A stretch of DNA of 64,000 bases from Quadrisphaera granulorum (lineage in GTDB: Bacteria > Actinomycetota > Actinomycetes > Actinomycetales > Quadrisphaeraceae): NCBI RefSeq assembly GCF_003149145.1, contig NZ_QGDQ01000014.1, positions 55,837 to 119,836 of the forward strand. Direction: 5' to 3'. Below are positions 8,408-20,940 of this stretch, in pieces. The notes below the pieces were generated by a model. The model had not been told where the DNA came from. It ran no database searches and was given only the letters and a program-made list of their open reading frames with translations. Position 1 is the first letter of the stretch, and the number at the start of each line of letters is the position of its first letter. A program made the position numbers and the translations under genes.

Positions 8408-8611
8408 GGCGCCGATGCTGCCAGGCCCTGCGTCGATGTCACGCGCGAGCGGTCGCCCAGGGTGGTCGCACACGGTGACCAGAGGGTGATCGGACGGTGT
8501 GATCCTGCGGGTGCCCCTCGCGACGTCGGTGCCCGCGCCTACGATCGGCTCAGGACCGAGTTCGCTCGGCGCCTCACTGGCCAGCCGACACGTCACCTGG
8601 AAGGGGCAGCG

Positions 8612-8827
8612 ATGCCAGGACAGGAGCAGCACCGCCCGTCGCGCCGCGACAAGGACGAGGTCGAGCACGAGGTCGAGCCCCTCCCGCGCTCCGGCTCGGG
8701 CACGGAGGAGGCGACGGCCTCGTCGGCCACCGACGACGTCGATGCCTTGCTGGACGAGATCGACGACGTCCTCGAGTCGAACGCGGAGCAGTTCGTCCGC
8801 CAGTACACCCAGAAGGGCGGCCAGTGA
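8612..8827 (+). CDS. pup: Prokaryotic ubiquitin-like protein Pup
   Basis: This 71-residue protein is hydrophilic and disordered in its first half, then has the coiled-coil-forming helix [20 protein letters not shown] that ARC recognises. It ends in YTQKGGQ. The terminal Gln must be converted to Glu by Dop before PafA can ligate Pup to lysines. The ATG has AAGGGG about 7 nt upstream, and a TACGAT box at 8540-8545 is a possible promoter giving a leader of roughly 60 nt. The stop overlaps the GTG of prcB by 4 nt, so pup, prcB and prcA form one translationally coupled operon. Length and ending are typical of the family. Confidence 0.97.
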   Translation: MPGQEQHRPSRRDKDEVEHEVEPLPRSGSGTEEATASSATDDVDALLDEIDDVLESNAEQFVRQYTQKGGQ

Positions 8828-9669
8828 CGGGAGCTCCGCTGCCGGCGGCGTTCACCACGCCCGGCAGCTCCTCGTTCACCGACTTCCTCGGCGCCCACGC
8901 CCCCGAGCTGCTGCCCGGGCGCCGCGCTGCCGCTGCTGCGCAGTCCACCCAGCACGACCAGCGCGCGGGCGAGCAGCTTGCTCCCCACGGCACGACGATC
9001 GTGGCCTTGACCTTCCCCGGTGGCGTGGTGATGGCGGGTGACCGTCGTGCCACGGCGGGGGCGATGATCGCCAGCCGCGACATCGAGAAGGTCTTCCCCG
9101 CCGACGCGTGGAGCTGCGTCGGCATCGCCGGGTCCGCGGGCCTCGCGGTGGAGCTGGTGCGCCTGTTCCAGGTGGAGCTGGAGCACTACGAGAAGATCGA
9201 GGGCGCCCTGCTCAGCCTCGACGGCAAGGCCAATCGCCTCGCCACGATGGTGCGCGGCAACCTCGGTCTGGCCATGCAGGGTCTCGCGGTGGTGCCGCTG
9301 TTCGCCGGGTACGACCTGGCCCGCGGCACCGGCCGGATCTTCAGTTACGACGTGACCGGTGGCCGCTACGAGGAGCACGAGCACCACGCCGTCGGCTCCG
9401 GCTCGCTGTTCGCCCGCGGGTCGCTGAAGAAGCTGTGGCGTCAGGGGCTCGACACGGACGGAGCGGTGCGGGTCGCCATCGAGGCCCTCTACGACGCCGC
9501 CGACGACGACTCCGCCACCGGCGGCCCCGATGTCGTGCGCCGGATTTGGCCCGTCGTCGCCGTCGTCACGGCCGAGGGCTACGTGCGCGTCAGCGAGGAC
9601 GAGCTGGGTGGTGTGGCGGCCGCTGTCATCGCCGACCGCACCGCCGAGCAGGAAGGCCGCCGCCGATGA
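8824..9669 (+). CDS. prcB: 20S proteasome beta subunit (propeptide-bearing)
   Basis: The catalytic subunit of the proteasome core, 281 residues. A 56-residue propeptide precedes [11 protein letters not shown]; autocleavage between Gly56 and Thr57 frees the N-terminal Thr nucleophile. GDRRATAG and the Lys in DIEKVF fit the active-site Asp/Lys positions, and GIAGSAG is the conserved glycine-rich turn. The GTG start overlaps the pup stop (GTGA), and its own stop overlaps the prcA start (ATGA), consistent with equal synthesis of both rings. It acts in the cytosol, degrading pupylated proteins delivered by ARC. Confidence 0.97.
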   Translation: MTGAPLPAAFTTPGSSSFTDFLGAHAPELLPGRRAAAAAQSTQHDQRAGEQLAPHGTTIVALTFPGGVVMAGDRRATAGAMIASRDIEKVFPADAWSCVGIAGSAGLAVELVRLFQVELEHYEKIEGALLSLDGKANRLATMVRGNLGLAMQGLAVVPLFAGYDLARGTGRIFSYDVTGGRYEEHEHHAVGSGSLFARGSLKKLWRQGLDTDGAVRVAIEALYDAADDDSATGGPDVVRRIWPVVAVVTAEGYVRVSEDELGGVAAAVIADRTAEQEGRRR

Positions 9670-10457
9670 GCATGCCGTTCTATGTCAGCCCTGAGCAGCT
9701 CATCCGGGACAAGGCCGACTACGCCCGCAAGGGCATCGCCCGCGGTCGCTCGGTGGTGGTCGCCGAGTACGCCGGCGGCATCGCGTTCGTGGCGGAGAAC
9801 CCGTCGAAGGCGCTGCACAAGGTGAGCGAGATCTACGACCGGATCGGCTTCGCCGCGGTCGGCAAGTACAACGAGTTCGAGAACCTGCGGGTGGCCGGCG
9901 TCCGCTACGCCGACCTGCGCGGCTACTCCTATGACCGCGCCGACGTCACCGCCCGTGGCCTGGCCAACGCCTACGCGCAGTCCCTCGGGGCCGTGTTCAC
10001 CAGCGAACCCAAGCCGCTGGAGGTCGAGGTCGTCGTGGCCCAGGTAGGCCCCGAGGTAGGCACCGACCAGCTGTACCGCCTCACCTACGACGGGTCCGTC
10101 GCCGAGGAGCACGGCGTGGTGATCATCGGCGGCCAGACGGAGTCGGTGGTCGGTCCGCTGCGTGAGGGCTGGCGCGCCGATCTCGACCTGCCCGGGGTAC
10201 TGGCGCTCGCGCTGCGGGCGCTGTCCGCCGATCCGGCGGGTGGCCCGGCGCGCACGCTCACCGCTGACCAGCTCGAGGTGGCCGTGCTGGAGCGCGCTCG
10301 CCCCCGGCGCACCTTCCGGCGACTGGAAGGACCGCTGCTGCAGGCGGTGCTCGACGGGAAGCCGGTTGCTGGAGCCCCTGCGGCTGCGACGGTTCCTCCG
10401 GCGACCGGTCACTCGGGGCTGCCGAGCGACACCGTCGACCTTCCCCCGGCCGACTGA
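9666..10457 (+). CDS. prcA: 20S proteasome alpha subunit
   Basis: A 263-residue alpha subunit that forms the outer rings and gate of the core particle. It starts [20 protein letters not shown], the gating N-terminus followed by the alpha-specific helix, and continues [19 protein letters not shown]. It lacks the N-terminal Thr of beta subunits. The C-terminal 25 residues are Pro/Ala-rich and unstructured, as in other actinobacterial PrcA proteins. The ARC tail GQYL is expected to insert between alpha subunits. The ATGA overlap with prcB sets the start. Termination probably occurs before the GNAT gene, though no hairpin is obvious. Confidence 0.97.
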   Translation: MSMPFYVSPEQLIRDKADYARKGIARGRSVVVAEYAGGIAFVAENPSKALHKVSEIYDRIGFAAVGKYNEFENLRVAGVRYADLRGYSYDRADVTARGLANAYAQSLGAVFTSEPKPLEVEVVVAQVGPEVGTDQLYRLTYDGSVAEEHGVVIIGGQTESVVGPLREGWRADLDLPGVLALALRALSADPAGGPARTLTADQLEVAVLERARPRRTFRRLEGPLLQAVLDGKPVAGAPAAATVPPATGHSGLPSDTVDLPPAD

Positions 10458-10482
10458 CCCGTCGCGCGGTTCCGGGCGCTGG

Positions 10483-11049
10483 GTGACTGGCGTGGGTGGA
10501 TGGCGGCTGCGCCCTGCGCGGACGACGGACGCCGGTGAGGTGCTCGTGGTGTCGCTGGCGGCCTTCGTCAGCGAGGCGCAGCGCTACGGCGATCCACTGC
10601 TGCCGCCGCTGCGCGAGACGGTGGACGACGTCCGTGCCGCCATCGACGACCCCGCCCAGCGGGTCGTCGTTGCCGAGGCGGGCGCCTGGTCGGACTGGCG
10701 CCCCGACCGGATCCTCGGTGCCGTGCGCGTCCGGCTCGCTCTTGATGATGATGACGACGACGGCGGCGGTGAGGCCGGTGCTGCTGCGCTCGTCGGGCAT
10801 GTGGGCCGGCTCGTCGTGGTCCCGGACGCGCAGGGGCGTGGTCTGGGGGCGGCGCTGCTCGCAGCCATCGAGGACGCCGCGAGGCGGGCCGGCGCGGTGC
10901 GGATGCAGCTGTTCACGGGGGTCGAGTCGGAAGGGCCGATTCGGCTGTACCAGCGCGCCGGTTACCGGGTGAGCGACCGTGAGGGCGATCTTGGGCGCGT
11001 CGATGACCGAGGCGTCCGCCTCGTCGTGCTCGCCAAGCCGTTGGCCTGA
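10483..11049 (+). CDS. GNAT family N-acetyltransferase
   Basis: A GCN5-related acetyltransferase of about 188 residues. The acetyl-CoA-binding motif VGRLVVVPDAQGRGLGAALL (R/Q-x-x-G-x-G/A) lies near residues 105-125, and LYQRAGYRV near the C-terminus is the usual end of the fold. A GAGAACG-free Asp-rich loop (DDDDDDGGG) interrupts the middle. The substrate is unknown. The start is uncertain: GTG at 10483 or 10492 both give a complete fold and neither has a ribosome site or a well-placed -10 box. It follows prcA by 25 bp and might be read through from the proteasome operon. Confidence 0.75.
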   Translation: MTGVGGWRLRPARTTDAGEVLVVSLAAFVSEAQRYGDPLLPPLRETVDDVRAAIDDPAQRVVVAEAGAWSDWRPDRILGAVRVRLALDDDDDDGGGEAGAAALVGHVGRLVVVPDAQGRGLGAALLAAIEDAARRAGAVRMQLFTGVESEGPIRLYQRAGYRVSDREGDLGRVDDRGVRLVVLAKPLA

Positions 11050-11085
11050 GCCGAGCACGGGGTCTGAGCCGAGCCCCCGAATGGA

Positions 11086-13965
11086 TCAGAAGTCGGGTTC
11101 GTCGGGGAAGGTGATCTTCTGGCGGGCTGTGCGGGGTGTGCGCTCCTCGGGACTGGTGAGGAGGTCGAGGATCTGGCCGGGGGAGCGGTCGCTGCGGCGT
11201 CGTCCGCGCACTTCCTCTTCGGTGGGGTTGCGCGGTGGCCACGGCGTGGGCCGGTAACGCTCAGCGGGTAGCTCACGCCGACGTGGCCTGCCGTGGTAGC
11301 TGAAACCCAGCGGGGAACGCCACACCGACCCGCTGCGGTCGCAGCGCCAGTTCTGCCAGCGCGCACTCCAGCGCACCCACCCCTGGTCCAGGTCGTCGAA
11401 GGCGGGCAGGCCCGCGGCCCGGCGGGTGGTGTCGGTGCCGTGCTTGCGCAGGTGGTGACGGCGGCACTTGGGTTCCAAGTTGCACCGGCACGTGGTGCCG
11501 CCCCCGACGGCGGGCCCACCGGAGCGGAAGGCGATCACGTGGTCGACGTCGCAGCTTTGCGCCCGGCGCCGGCACCCGGGGTAGGAGCACTGCGTCCACT
11601 CCCGCCGCACCAGGCGGTCCAGCGCCGCTGGTGGGGTGTACCTGCCGCCGTCGACGTCGACCAGGGGACACCCGGAGGCCTGCACCGGGGTGCAGGTGCC
11701 CTCGGTGCACGGGTCGGTGGAGTCTTCGGCCGGGTCGCTGTCCCACCCCAGCGCCAGAGCATCAGCCAGCTCATCACCGGATCCGGCAGGGTCGCCAGCG
11801 GAGTCGCCAGCGAGCCTCTCGGCGGAGTCGCCGGCGAGCCTCTCGGCGGGGTCGCCAACGCAACCCTCCGCGAAGCCAGAGGGAGCACCGGACGCATCGA
11901 CGACGACGTCGTCGTCATCGAGGTCGTCGACGTCGTCATCGAAGGGATCCCCGTGCAGATCGGGGAGCTGCTGGATCGGCCGGCCGTGGAACGTGGCCGC
12001 TGGGCCGGACCGGGCACCGGACCCACTGTCCCCACCACCGCCGCCATCACCCGGACCGCTACCACCCGGACCGTCCTCGGGACCCCGGGCGCCGTCGTCG
12101 TTGTTGTCGTCGTCGCCGTTGTCGTCATCTCCGCCGTCGTGGGGCTGGCTGCGGGGACCGGGCGGCGGGCCGGGGTCGGTCAACCACGAGGCGGGGTAGG
12201 TGTGACCGTCCACCGTGATCAGGTCACCGGTGAACGGATCAGTCAGCACCCGCCGCAACCGGCACCGCGACCAGACCAACCCCTGCCGCACCAACCACGC
12301 CGGCACCCACCCGTGCCCCTCCAACCACCCCGGCTGCTCATCGCCACCGCACAACGTCGACAACGCCGCGTGCATCTCCAACGACACCCGCGGACGCGGC
12401 GTCCCCGCCTCCGCCGGAGCCGCGTTCAACACAGCGGTGGCCAGCGCGTCGAAACGGTGCGCACCGATCCGGCGACGATCACGCACCACCACACCAGCAC
12501 CCCCAGAGCCGCCAGCGCTGTCGGCGGTCGCGGCGTCTGCAGCGGCATCGGCGGCCTCGGCGTAGGGGTCACCACCATCAGCAGGCAGCCGCCCCTCGGT
12601 GATCGCCCGACGAGCCTGGGCCAGGTTCAACCCCGCCACCGCATCCACATGCTCGAACATCGCCGTCACCACCGGCGCGGGACCATCGATGATCAACCTG
12701 GCCATGCCATCGCGCAGAGGCACCTTGACCACCGACCGCGCAGACACCCTGCGCCGGCTACGGCGACGCACCGCCGCAGCATCCAACCGCGCCACCACCT
12801 CATCGACCACATCACCGAGCTCGGCGGTGGTGCACCCCAGCCCCGACCCGTCAGGACCGAAAACTTCCTCATCCAGCTCCCGCGCCAGCTGGGGATCCAT
12901 GTCCTGGGTGCGATCAGCAACCACGCTCGCCAGCGCCAGGTCCAACCTGCCTGCTTCCAGGCGGGCCATCGTGCGCGGCAGGCACCCCACCAGGTGCTCC
13001 GCCAACCGCACCTGCTTACCCGCGCGGTAGTGCGTCCACGCCAGCAGCAGCGCCACCTCCGCCACCAGATCCGCCAACCCGGCGGCCTCCAACGCCTCCC
13101 GCTGACGACGCGCCGTCGACCCCTCCTGTTCAGAGTCATCGGCGTCCTCGGGGCAGGCGTCGGGGTGGTGCACCGCCGCCCGGTACAGCGGAGCCATCGC
13201 CGCCAGCACCCGGATCTGCTGACCCTGCCAGCGCCCCACCGAGGCCTGCGCCGCGCGTAGCGCCTCAGCGTGGGCGCGGGCGGCGTGCATCGCGGCCCGC
13301 TCGGCCACCACCGCCCGCACCCGACGCCGCTGGGCCTCATCAGCCTCCTGGGCCAACCAAGCCTCGAACTCGACCGCGGCACGCCGCTGAGCCTTGCGAC
13401 GCTCGAAGGGATAGAACGCATCGGCCGGTGGAGCTTCTGGCGCTTCGGCCTGCCCGTCCTGCGCTGCGGAAATGTCGGAGACATCGGCGACATCGGAGAT
13501 CTCGAGAGGCTCGTCGGGGATCTCGGCAGGGATCTCGGCGGGGAGCTCATCGGCGGCGGTCGCGACCCGCCAGTCACCCAAGGTCGGGTCCCAGCACCAC
13601 TCCACCTCCGGCAGCGCCCGAGCGGTCAAGGCGAAGTCGATCAGAGTGGGGTCCATCCCAGCCGGACCAGGCAACCCGCGGCGGGCGACGTCCTTACGGG
13701 TGGCGGCGTGCACCCGCCGGGCTGGACCCCGCGGTGGTAGCAGTGACACCGCCGCGCGGCGGCGGCGTGCCTGGGTGCGGCTGCGGCGAGGACGCGCCGC
13801 ACCCTCAGGGGCATCACCGCCGGCCGCAGACTGCGCACAGGCCTGCGCCTCGGTGGCTGCGGGGTCTTTCGGGTCGAGGCCCACAGGGGAGGCCGCACCA
13901 TCGTCCACCGGGCAGCCAGCAGGGCTGCTCTCGGCGGTGTTCGCTGGCTCCTCCACGGCACCCAT
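11086..13965 (-). CDS. DUF222 / HNH endonuclease domain protein (13E12 type)
   Basis: About 959 residues, much longer than the usual 400-600. A DUF222 helical domain spans roughly 290-600 ([20 protein letters not shown] and the [14 protein letters not shown] segment). A low-complexity region rich in Asp/Gly/Ser follows, with tandem AERLAGDS repeats (DNA near 11800-11860). A C-terminal HNH domain shows [22 protein letters not shown] and RHHLRKHG, giving the paired Cys zinc site and the catalytic His. Such genes recur in actinobacterial genomes; nuclease activity is predicted but rarely tested. ATG at 13965 is chosen; another in-frame ATG lies 30 bp upstream. It separates prcA from pafA. Confidence 0.8.
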   Translation of the reverse strand: MGAVEEPANTAESSPAGCPVDDGAASPVGLDPKDPAATEAQACAQSAAGGDAPEGAARPRRSRTQARRRRAAVSLLPPRGPARRVHAATRKDVARRGLPGPAGMDPTLIDFALTARALPEVEWCWDPTLGDWRVATAADELPAEIPAEIPDEPLEISDVADVSDISAAQDGQAEAPEAPPADAFYPFERRKAQRRAAVEFEAWLAQEADEAQRRRVRAVVAERAAMHAARAHAEALRAAQASVGRWQGQQIRVLAAMAPLYRAAVHHPDACPEDADDSEQEGSTARRQREALEAAGLADLVAEVALLLAWTHYRAGKQVRLAEHLVGCLPRTMARLEAGRLDLALASVVADRTQDMDPQLARELDEEVFGPDGSGLGCTTAELGDVVDEVVARLDAAAVRRRSRRRVSARSVVKVPLRDGMARLIIDGPAPVVTAMFEHVDAVAGLNLAQARRAITEGRLPADGGDPYAEAADAAADAATADSAGGSGGAGVVVRDRRRIGAHRFDALATAVLNAAPAEAGTPRPRVSLEMHAALSTLCGGDEQPGWLEGHGWVPAWLVRQGLVWSRCRLRRVLTDPFTGDLITVDGHTYPASWLTDPGPPPGPRSQPHDGGDDDNGDDDNNDDGARGPEDGPGGSGPGDGGGGGDSGSGARSGPAATFHGRPIQQLPDLHGDPFDDDVDDLDDDDVVVDASGAPSGFAEGCVGDPAERLAGDSAERLAGDSAGDPAGSGDELADALALGWDSDPAEDSTDPCTEGTCTPVQASGCPLVDVDGGRYTPPAALDRLVRREWTQCSYPGCRRRAQSCDVDHVIAFRSGGPAVGGGTTCRCNLEPKCRRHHLRKHGTDTTRRAAGLPAFDDLDQGWVRWSARWQNWRCDRSGSVWRSPLGFSYHGRPRRRELPAERYRPTPWPPRNPTEEEVRGRRRSDRSPGQILDLLTSPEERTPRTARQKITFPDEPDF

Positions 13966-14124
13966 GGTACCGACAGGTGTTCGACAAATCAACATCAACA
14001 GGGCTCTGAGCTGGGACGATGCATCTGCTCCCAGAGGTCACAGTCGGCCCGTCGGCGACCTTAACCACCATCACCGACATCGGGTGGCTTGCGGACCCGC
14101 CCACGCGCCACCGCCCGACCGACG

Positions 14125-14130
14125 TACTGT
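14125..14130 (+). promoter_or_regulatory. -10 box of pafA (leaderless)
   Basis: TACTGT is followed by 7 nt and then the GTG start of pafA. No Shine-Dalgarno sequence is present. The spacing places the transcription start at or next to the start codon. Confidence 0.55.
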
Positions 14131-14137
14131 GGCGAGC

Positions 14138-15499
14138 GTGGACCGCCGGATCCTGGGTCTGGAGACCGAGTACGGGGTCACCTGTGCTGCGGACGGCCAG
14201 CGACGTCTCTCCGCCGACGAGGTCGCCCGATACCTCTTCCGCAAGGTCGTGTCGTGGGGGCGGTCGTCGAACGTCTTCCTGCGCAACGGCGCTCGCCTCT
14301 ACCTCGACGTGGGCTCCCACCCCGAGTACGCCACCCCGGAGTGCGACGACGTGCGCCAGCTCGTCATCCACGACCGTGCCGGTGAACGCATCCTCGAGGG
14401 CCTCACGGTCGACGCCGAGCGCCGCCTCGCCGAGGAGGGCATCGGCGGAGAGGTGTTCCTGTTCAAGAACAACACCGACTCCGCCGGAAACTCCTACGGC
14501 TGCCACGAGAACTACCTCGTGCCACGCGCGGGGGAGTTCTCGCGCCTGGCCGACGTCCTCATCCCGTTCCTCGTCACCCGCCAGGTGCTCGTCGGCGCAG
14601 GCAAGGTGCTGCAGACGCCCCGCGGGGCGGTCTACTGCCTGTCGCAGCGCGCCGACCACATCTGGGAGGGCGTCTCGAGCGCCACCACCCGCTCGCGCCC
14701 GATCATCAACACCCGCGACGAGCCCCACGCCGACGCCGACAGGTTCCGCCGCCTCCACGTCATCGTCGGTGACTCGAACATGTCCGAGACGACGACGATG
14801 CTCAAGGCCGGCGCGGTCGACATCGTGCTCCGCATGCTGGAAAGCGGCGTCGCCATCCGCGACCTGTCGCTGGAGAACCCCATCCGCGCCATCCGCGAGG
14901 TCAGCCACGACACGACCGGACGTCGGATGCTCAAGCTCGCCAACGGTGGTGAGGCCAGCGCGCTGGAGGTCCAGGAGGAGTACCTGGAGCGCGCCAAGGC
15001 GTTCATCGACGAGGAGGGCACCCGCAACACCACCGACAAGCGCGTGCTCGACCTGTGGGAGCGCGGCCTGCGGGCGGTCCGCGAGGGCGACCTGTCCCTG
15101 GTGGACCGTGAACTCGACTGGGTCATCAAGCTGAAACTCGTCGAGAGGTACCAGGCGCGCCACAACCTGGCTCTGTCCGATGCCCGCATCGCCCGCCTCG
15201 ACCTGGCCTACCACGACGTCTCGCGCACCCGTGGGCTCTACAACATGCTGGCGGCGCGCGGCATGGTCGAGCGGGTGACCAGCGACATCGAGGTCTTCGA
15301 GGCCACCAGCGTGCCCCCGCAGACCACGCGCGCCCGCCTCCGCGGCGACTTCGTCAGGACGGCGCAGGAGAAACGCCGCGACTTCACCGTCGACTGGGTT
15401 CACCTCAAGCTCAACGACCAGTCGCAGCGCACGGTGCTCTGCAAGGACCCCTTCCGCTCGGTGGACGAGCGGGTGGAGCGCCTCATCAACAGCATGTAG
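14138..15499 (+). CDS. pafA: PafA, Pup-protein ligase
   Basis: PafA joins the C-terminal glutamate of deamidated Pup to lysine side chains of target proteins, using ATP. The 453-residue length matches the family. It shares the Dop fold: LETEYG at residues 8-13 holds metal-binding Glu residues, [15 protein letters not shown] carries the conserved Asp near 57, then [17 protein letters not shown] and [19 protein letters not shown]. It lacks the long loop found in the Dop encoded at 1139, which separates the two paralogues. The start is the GTG that gives the conserved N-terminus, with TACTGT 7 nt upstream. Two FKBP genes follow, a common arrangement. Confidence 0.97.
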   Translation: MDRRILGLETEYGVTCAADGQRRLSADEVARYLFRKVVSWGRSSNVFLRNGARLYLDVGSHPEYATPECDDVRQLVIHDRAGERILEGLTVDAERRLAEEGIGGEVFLFKNNTDSAGNSYGCHENYLVPRAGEFSRLADVLIPFLVTRQVLVGAGKVLQTPRGAVYCLSQRADHIWEGVSSATTRSRPIINTRDEPHADADRFRRLHVIVGDSNMSETTTMLKAGAVDIVLRMLESGVAIRDLSLENPIRAIREVSHDTTGRRMLKLANGGEASALEVQEEYLERAKAFIDEEGTRNTTDKRVLDLWERGLRAVREGDLSLVDRELDWVIKLKLVERYQARHNLALSDARIARLDLAYHDVSRTRGLYNMLAARGMVERVTSDIEVFEATSVPPQTTRARLRGDFVRTAQEKRRDFTVDWVHLKLNDQSQRTVLCKDPFRSVDERVERLINSM

Positions 15500-15559
15500 C
15501 CGATCGGCCGGCAGACGGCCACAGGCCACCGATGTGCCGGATCACCCAGGTCCGTCGCG

Positions 15560-15565
15560 TAGCGT
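15560..15565 (+). promoter_or_regulatory. -10 box of the FKBP lipoprotein gene (leaderless)
   Basis: TAGCGT lies 6 nt before the GTG at 15572, the same hexamer and spacing as at the aldo/keto reductase gene. No ribosome-binding site is seen. Confidence 0.5.
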
Positions 15566-15571
15566 GCTGGG

Positions 15572-16594
15572 GTGCTTGCCGCTCGTCGTCGTCCTGCTCT
15601 CGTCGCCCTCCTGCTGGCCGGTGCGCTCGCTCTGAGTGCCTGCTCCGGGGGCGGGGGGGACGACGACGGCGCTGGCGACGGCGCGAGCAGCGCTGCCAGC
15701 AGCGCCGCCCCCGCCGCTGTCGGCAAGGCCGATCTCTCGAAGATCACCGTCACCCCGCCCGCCGAGGGCGCCACCGGCGCCGCCGCGGTGCCGGCCGTCA
15801 CGGTCCCTGCCGGCTTCAGCACGGGCGAGACCACCACGACGGTCCTCTCCGAGGGCACCGGAGACCCCATCTCGGCGGGTGAGGTGGTCAGCGTCGAGTT
15901 CGTCGGGCTCAACGGGGCCAGCGGCAAGCAGTTCGGTGCCAGCAGCTGGAGCGGCAAGCCGGTGCAGTTCGTGCTCGGCCCCGGCGTCATCCCCGGGTTC
16001 TCCAAGGCCCTCGACGGCGCGAAGGTCGGCGACAGGGTGCTGACGGCCGTCGCACCCGTCGACGGCTACGGTCCACAGGGCGGTCTGCCCCAGGCGAGCA
16101 TCGGCGCCAGCGACACGCTCGTCTACCTCATCGACGTGCTGGGCGTCTCGCCCGGCTGGGCCACGGGCACCCCCGAGACGGCCCCCCTGCCCGCAGGCGT
16201 GACGTCGGTCACGGTCGACCAGCAGACTCACGCGCCGACCATCGTCGTCGACAGCAAGGCCAGCCCGCCGACCCAGCTGGTCAAGCAGGTGCTCGTCACG
16301 GGTAAGGGCGCGCCGGTCCAGAACGGCCAACAGCTGACCATGCAGTACACGGGCGTCACCTGGTCCACCGGAAAGGAGTTCGACTCCTCCTGGAAGCGTG
16401 GCGCGCCGTTCGACTTCCAGCTCGGCGCGGGCCAGGTCATCAAGGGCTGGGACCAGGGGCTCGAAGGCGTGCCGGTCGGCAGTCAGGTGCTGCTCGTCAT
16501 CCCCCCGGCCCTCGGCTACGAGGACAAAGCCCAGGGCGACATCCCCGCCAACTCGACCCTCGTGTTCGTCGTCGACGTGCTCGCGGCACAGTGA
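15572..16594 (+). CDS. Exported lipoprotein with two FKBP-type peptidyl-prolyl isomerase domains
   Basis: A 340-residue protein with an N-terminal lipoprotein signal (lipobox LSAC, modified Cys about residue 24) followed by a Gly/Asp/Ala/Ser linker. Two FKBP domains follow, at about 85-195 and 230-340. The second is the better match, with FDSSWKRGAPFDFQLGAGQV, IKGWDQGLEGVPVGSQ and the ending DIPANSTLVFVVDVL. The first is more divergent in its active-site aromatic residues and may be mainly structural. It catalyses prolyl cis-trans isomerisation and probably helps fold exported proteins outside the membrane. It follows pafA and precedes a cytosolic FKBP by 4 bp. Confidence 0.9.
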   Translation: MLAARRRPALVALLLAGALALSACSGGGGDDDGAGDGASSAASSAAPAAVGKADLSKITVTPPAEGATGAAAVPAVTVPAGFSTGETTTTVLSEGTGDPISAGEVVSVEFVGLNGASGKQFGASSWSGKPVQFVLGPGVIPGFSKALDGAKVGDRVLTAVAPVDGYGPQGGLPQASIGASDTLVYLIDVLGVSPGWATGTPETAPLPAGVTSVTVDQQTHAPTIVVDSKASPPTQLVKQVLVTGKGAPVQNGQQLTMQYTGVTWSTGKEFDSSWKRGAPFDFQLGAGQVIKGWDQGLEGVPVGSQVLLVIPPALGYEDKAQGDIPANSTLVFVVDVLAAQ

Positions 16595-16598
16595 ACCC

Positions 16599-16976
16599 AT
16601 GAGCAACGCAACCCGTCCTGAGGTCGACCCGCCCGAGGGCCCGGCCCCCACCCAGCTCGTCATCACCGACATCACCGTCGGTGACGGCCCCGAGGCCACC
16701 CCCGGCGCCACCGTCACCACCCACTACGTGGGCGTCACCCACTCAACCGGCGAGCAGTTCGACGCCTCGTGGGACCGCGGCGAGCCGCTGAGCTTCCGCG
16801 TGGGCGTCGGCCAGGTCATCAAGGGCTGGGACGACGGCCTCCTCGGCATGCGCGTCGGAGGCCGCCGTCGGCTGGAGATCCCCTCCGACCAGGCCTACGG
16901 CAAGCGCGGCGCCGGTGGCGTCATCGGCCCGGACGAGGCGCTCGTCTTCGTGGTCGACCTCGTCGGCGTCCGCTGA
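16599..16976 (+). CDS. Cytosolic FKBP-type peptidyl-prolyl cis-trans isomerase
   Basis: A 125-residue single-domain FKBP without a signal peptide. It contains the family signature: VTTHYVGVTHSTGEQFDASW, RGEPLSFRVGVGQVIKGWD, GMRVGGRRRLEIP and the ending DEALVFVVDLVGV. The active-site Tyr, Phe, Asp, Val-Ile and Trp positions are all present. It begins 4 bp after the exported FKBP, so the two form an operon. Small FKBPs beside pafA are common in actinobacteria; a link with Pup is unproven. Confidence 0.93.
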   Translation: MSNATRPEVDPPEGPAPTQLVITDITVGDGPEATPGATVTTHYVGVTHSTGEQFDASWDRGEPLSFRVGVGQVIKGWDDGLLGMRVGGRRRLEIPSDQAYGKRGAGGVIGPDEALVFVVDLVGVR

Positions 16977-17010
16977 CGCCTCCCGAGACCTCCTGATCTC
17001 TCGGGGGCCC

Positions 17011-17043
17011 GTGGTGGGGGCCGCTCTCCGCGGCTCCCACCAC
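17011..17043. terminator. Terminator hairpin after the FKBP genes
   Basis: GTGGTGGGGGCCGC (17011-17024) pairs with GCGGCTCCCACCAC (17030-17043) over 14 bp with a single mismatch, around a TCTCC loop. It sits 35 bp downstream of the second FKBP stop and ahead of narK. This is the clearest factor-independent terminator candidate in the first third of the window, although no U-tract follows. Confidence 0.65.
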
Positions 17044-17151
17044 AGTCCCCACCGCAGTCCCCACCGCCGCTCTCACAACGGTCTGTCTGCCGCGTGAGGG
17101 AAGTGTGCCGGAGCTGTCACACAGCGGCACCGACATGCAACACGGCGTCTT

Positions 17152-17157
17152 TACGTT
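17152..17157 (+). promoter_or_regulatory. -10 box of narK (leaderless)
   Basis: TACGTT is followed by 7 nt and the ATG at 17165. Upstream, GTGTGCCG (17103-17110) and CGGCAC (17125-17130) form an imperfect dyad that could be an operator. No clear GlnR site was recognised. Confidence 0.5.
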
Positions 17158-17164
17158 CCTCCAC

Positions 17165-18580
17165 ATGTCTTCAGACACGTCGCAGGGCACGCGACACACA
17201 CCCCCCAAGGCCGCAGCGCCCGACCGCCTCGAAGTGGTCACCACCCCCGACGCAGCCGTCGGGACGATGGACGCGCCCCGCCCCGGCCGTTGGGTCGACG
17301 TCTGGAACCCCCAGGACGAGGCGCAGTGGGAAGGCGGCGGCCGCGCCGTCGCCCGCCGCAACCTCTGGTGGTCCATCGCCGCCGAGTTCCTCGGCTTCAC
17401 CGTCTGGCAGCTCTGGTCGATCGCCACCCCGGTGCTCATCGCCGCCGGCTACCCGATCACGACTGACCAGGCGCTCTGGCTCGTCTCCGTTCCCGTGCTG
17501 GTGGGCGCCACGATGCGCTTCCCGTACTCGTTCGCCGTGGCGAAGTTCGGCGGGCGCAACTGGACCATCATCTCCGCACTGCTGCTGATCATCCCCTGCC
17601 TGGGGCTGGTCTACGTCGCCAACACCCCCGGCATCTCCTTCGGGCTGATGCTCCTCATCGCCGCCACCGCCGGCTTCGGCGGCGGCAACTTCGCCTCCTC
17701 GATGAGCAACATCTCCTTCTTCTTCCCGGAGAAGGAGAAGGGCGCCGCCCTGGGCCTCAACGCGGCCGGCGGCAACATCGGCGTGGCCGTCATCCAGTTC
17801 GTCACGCCGTTCCTCGTGGTCGCAGGCGTCGCCGCGAGCACTGCACGCCCGGCGTACATCCTGATCCCGCTGGTCCTCATCGCGGCCCTGGGCGCCTGGC
17901 GCTACATGGACAACCTCTCGCAGGCCAAGTCCGACACGGAGGCCTGGAAGCTCGCCGCGCGCACCAAGCACACGTGGATCGTCTCGCTCCTCTACATCGG
18001 CACCTTCGGCTCCTTCATCGGCTACGCCGCAGCGTTCCCGCTGCTGCTCAAGACACAGTTCCCCGACGTCAACCTCGGCATCGCCTTCCTCGGGGCGCTC
18101 ATCGGCTCCCTGGCCCGGCCGTGGGGCGGCAAGCTCGCCGACCGCATGGGCGGAGCCCGCGTGAGCATCGCGGCCTACGCCGTGCTCGCCCTCGGCGCCG
18201 TCGGTGCCGTGGTGGCACTGCAGGCCAAGAGCCTGCCGATGTTCTTCGCGGCATTCATGGTGCTCTTCATCGCCAGCGGCATCGGCAACGGCTCCACCTA
18301 CCGCATGATCCCCGCGATCTTCCGCGGCAAGACGGCGATGGACGACGTCGACGGGCTCGTCCGGGCCAAGCGCATCGCCTCGGCGTGCATCGGCATCTCG
18401 GCTGGCATCGGCGCCTACGGCGGCTTCCTCGTGAACCGCGGCTTCGCCACCTCGACCGCGCAGTTCGGCTCCCTGCAGCCGGCCCTGTGGAGCTTCGTGG
18501 CCTTCTACGTCCTCTGCATCGGCGTGACCTGGGCGGTCTACGCCCGCAAGGGCGCCCTCGGCCTGAGCGAGCGGATCTGA
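17165..18580 (+). CDS. narK: Nitrate/nitrite transporter NarK
   Basis: A 471-residue major facilitator with about 12 transmembrane segments. It has the nitrate-signature regions characteristic of NarK: GFGGGNFASSMSNISFFFPE in helix 5 and GIGNGSTYRMIPAIFR in helix 11, plus Arg residues in helices 2 and 8 expected to bind nitrate. It imports nitrate and/or exports nitrite across the cytoplasmic membrane. The start at 17165 is chosen because a TACGTT box lies 7 nt upstream; an in-frame codon at 17105 would add 20 unconserved residues. It leads an operon with the nitrate and nitrite reductases, indicating assimilation rather than respiration. Confidence 0.93.
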   Translation: MSSDTSQGTRHTPPKAAAPDRLEVVTTPDAAVGTMDAPRPGRWVDVWNPQDEAQWEGGGRAVARRNLWWSIAAEFLGFTVWQLWSIATPVLIAAGYPITTDQALWLVSVPVLVGATMRFPYSFAVAKFGGRNWTIISALLLIIPCLGLVYVANTPGISFGLMLLIAATAGFGGGNFASSMSNISFFFPEKEKGAALGLNAAGGNIGVAVIQFVTPFLVVAGVAASTARPAYILIPLVLIAALGAWRYMDNLSQAKSDTEAWKLAARTKHTWIVSLLYIGTFGSFIGYAAAFPLLLKTQFPDVNLGIAFLGALIGSLARPWGGKLADRMGGARVSIAAYAVLALGAVGAVVALQAKSLPMFFAAFMVLFIASGIGNGSTYRMIPAIFRGKTAMDDVDGLVRAKRIASACIGISAGIGAYGGFLVNRGFATSTAQFGSLQPALWSFVAFYVLCIGVTWAVYARKGALGLSERI

Positions 18581-18582
18581 GC

Positions 18583-20936
<2,354 letters not shown>

Positions 20937-20940
<4 letters not shown>

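Noticed and set aside
11086..13965. DUF222/HNH gene treated as a mobile element
   Set aside because: No terminal repeats, target duplication or integrase are visible; the family is widespread but not shown to be mobile.
17071..17077. Isolated TCTCACA upstream of narK as part of the dif-flanking arrays
   Set aside because: A single copy 37 kb away with no neighbours is within chance expectation for a 7-mer.
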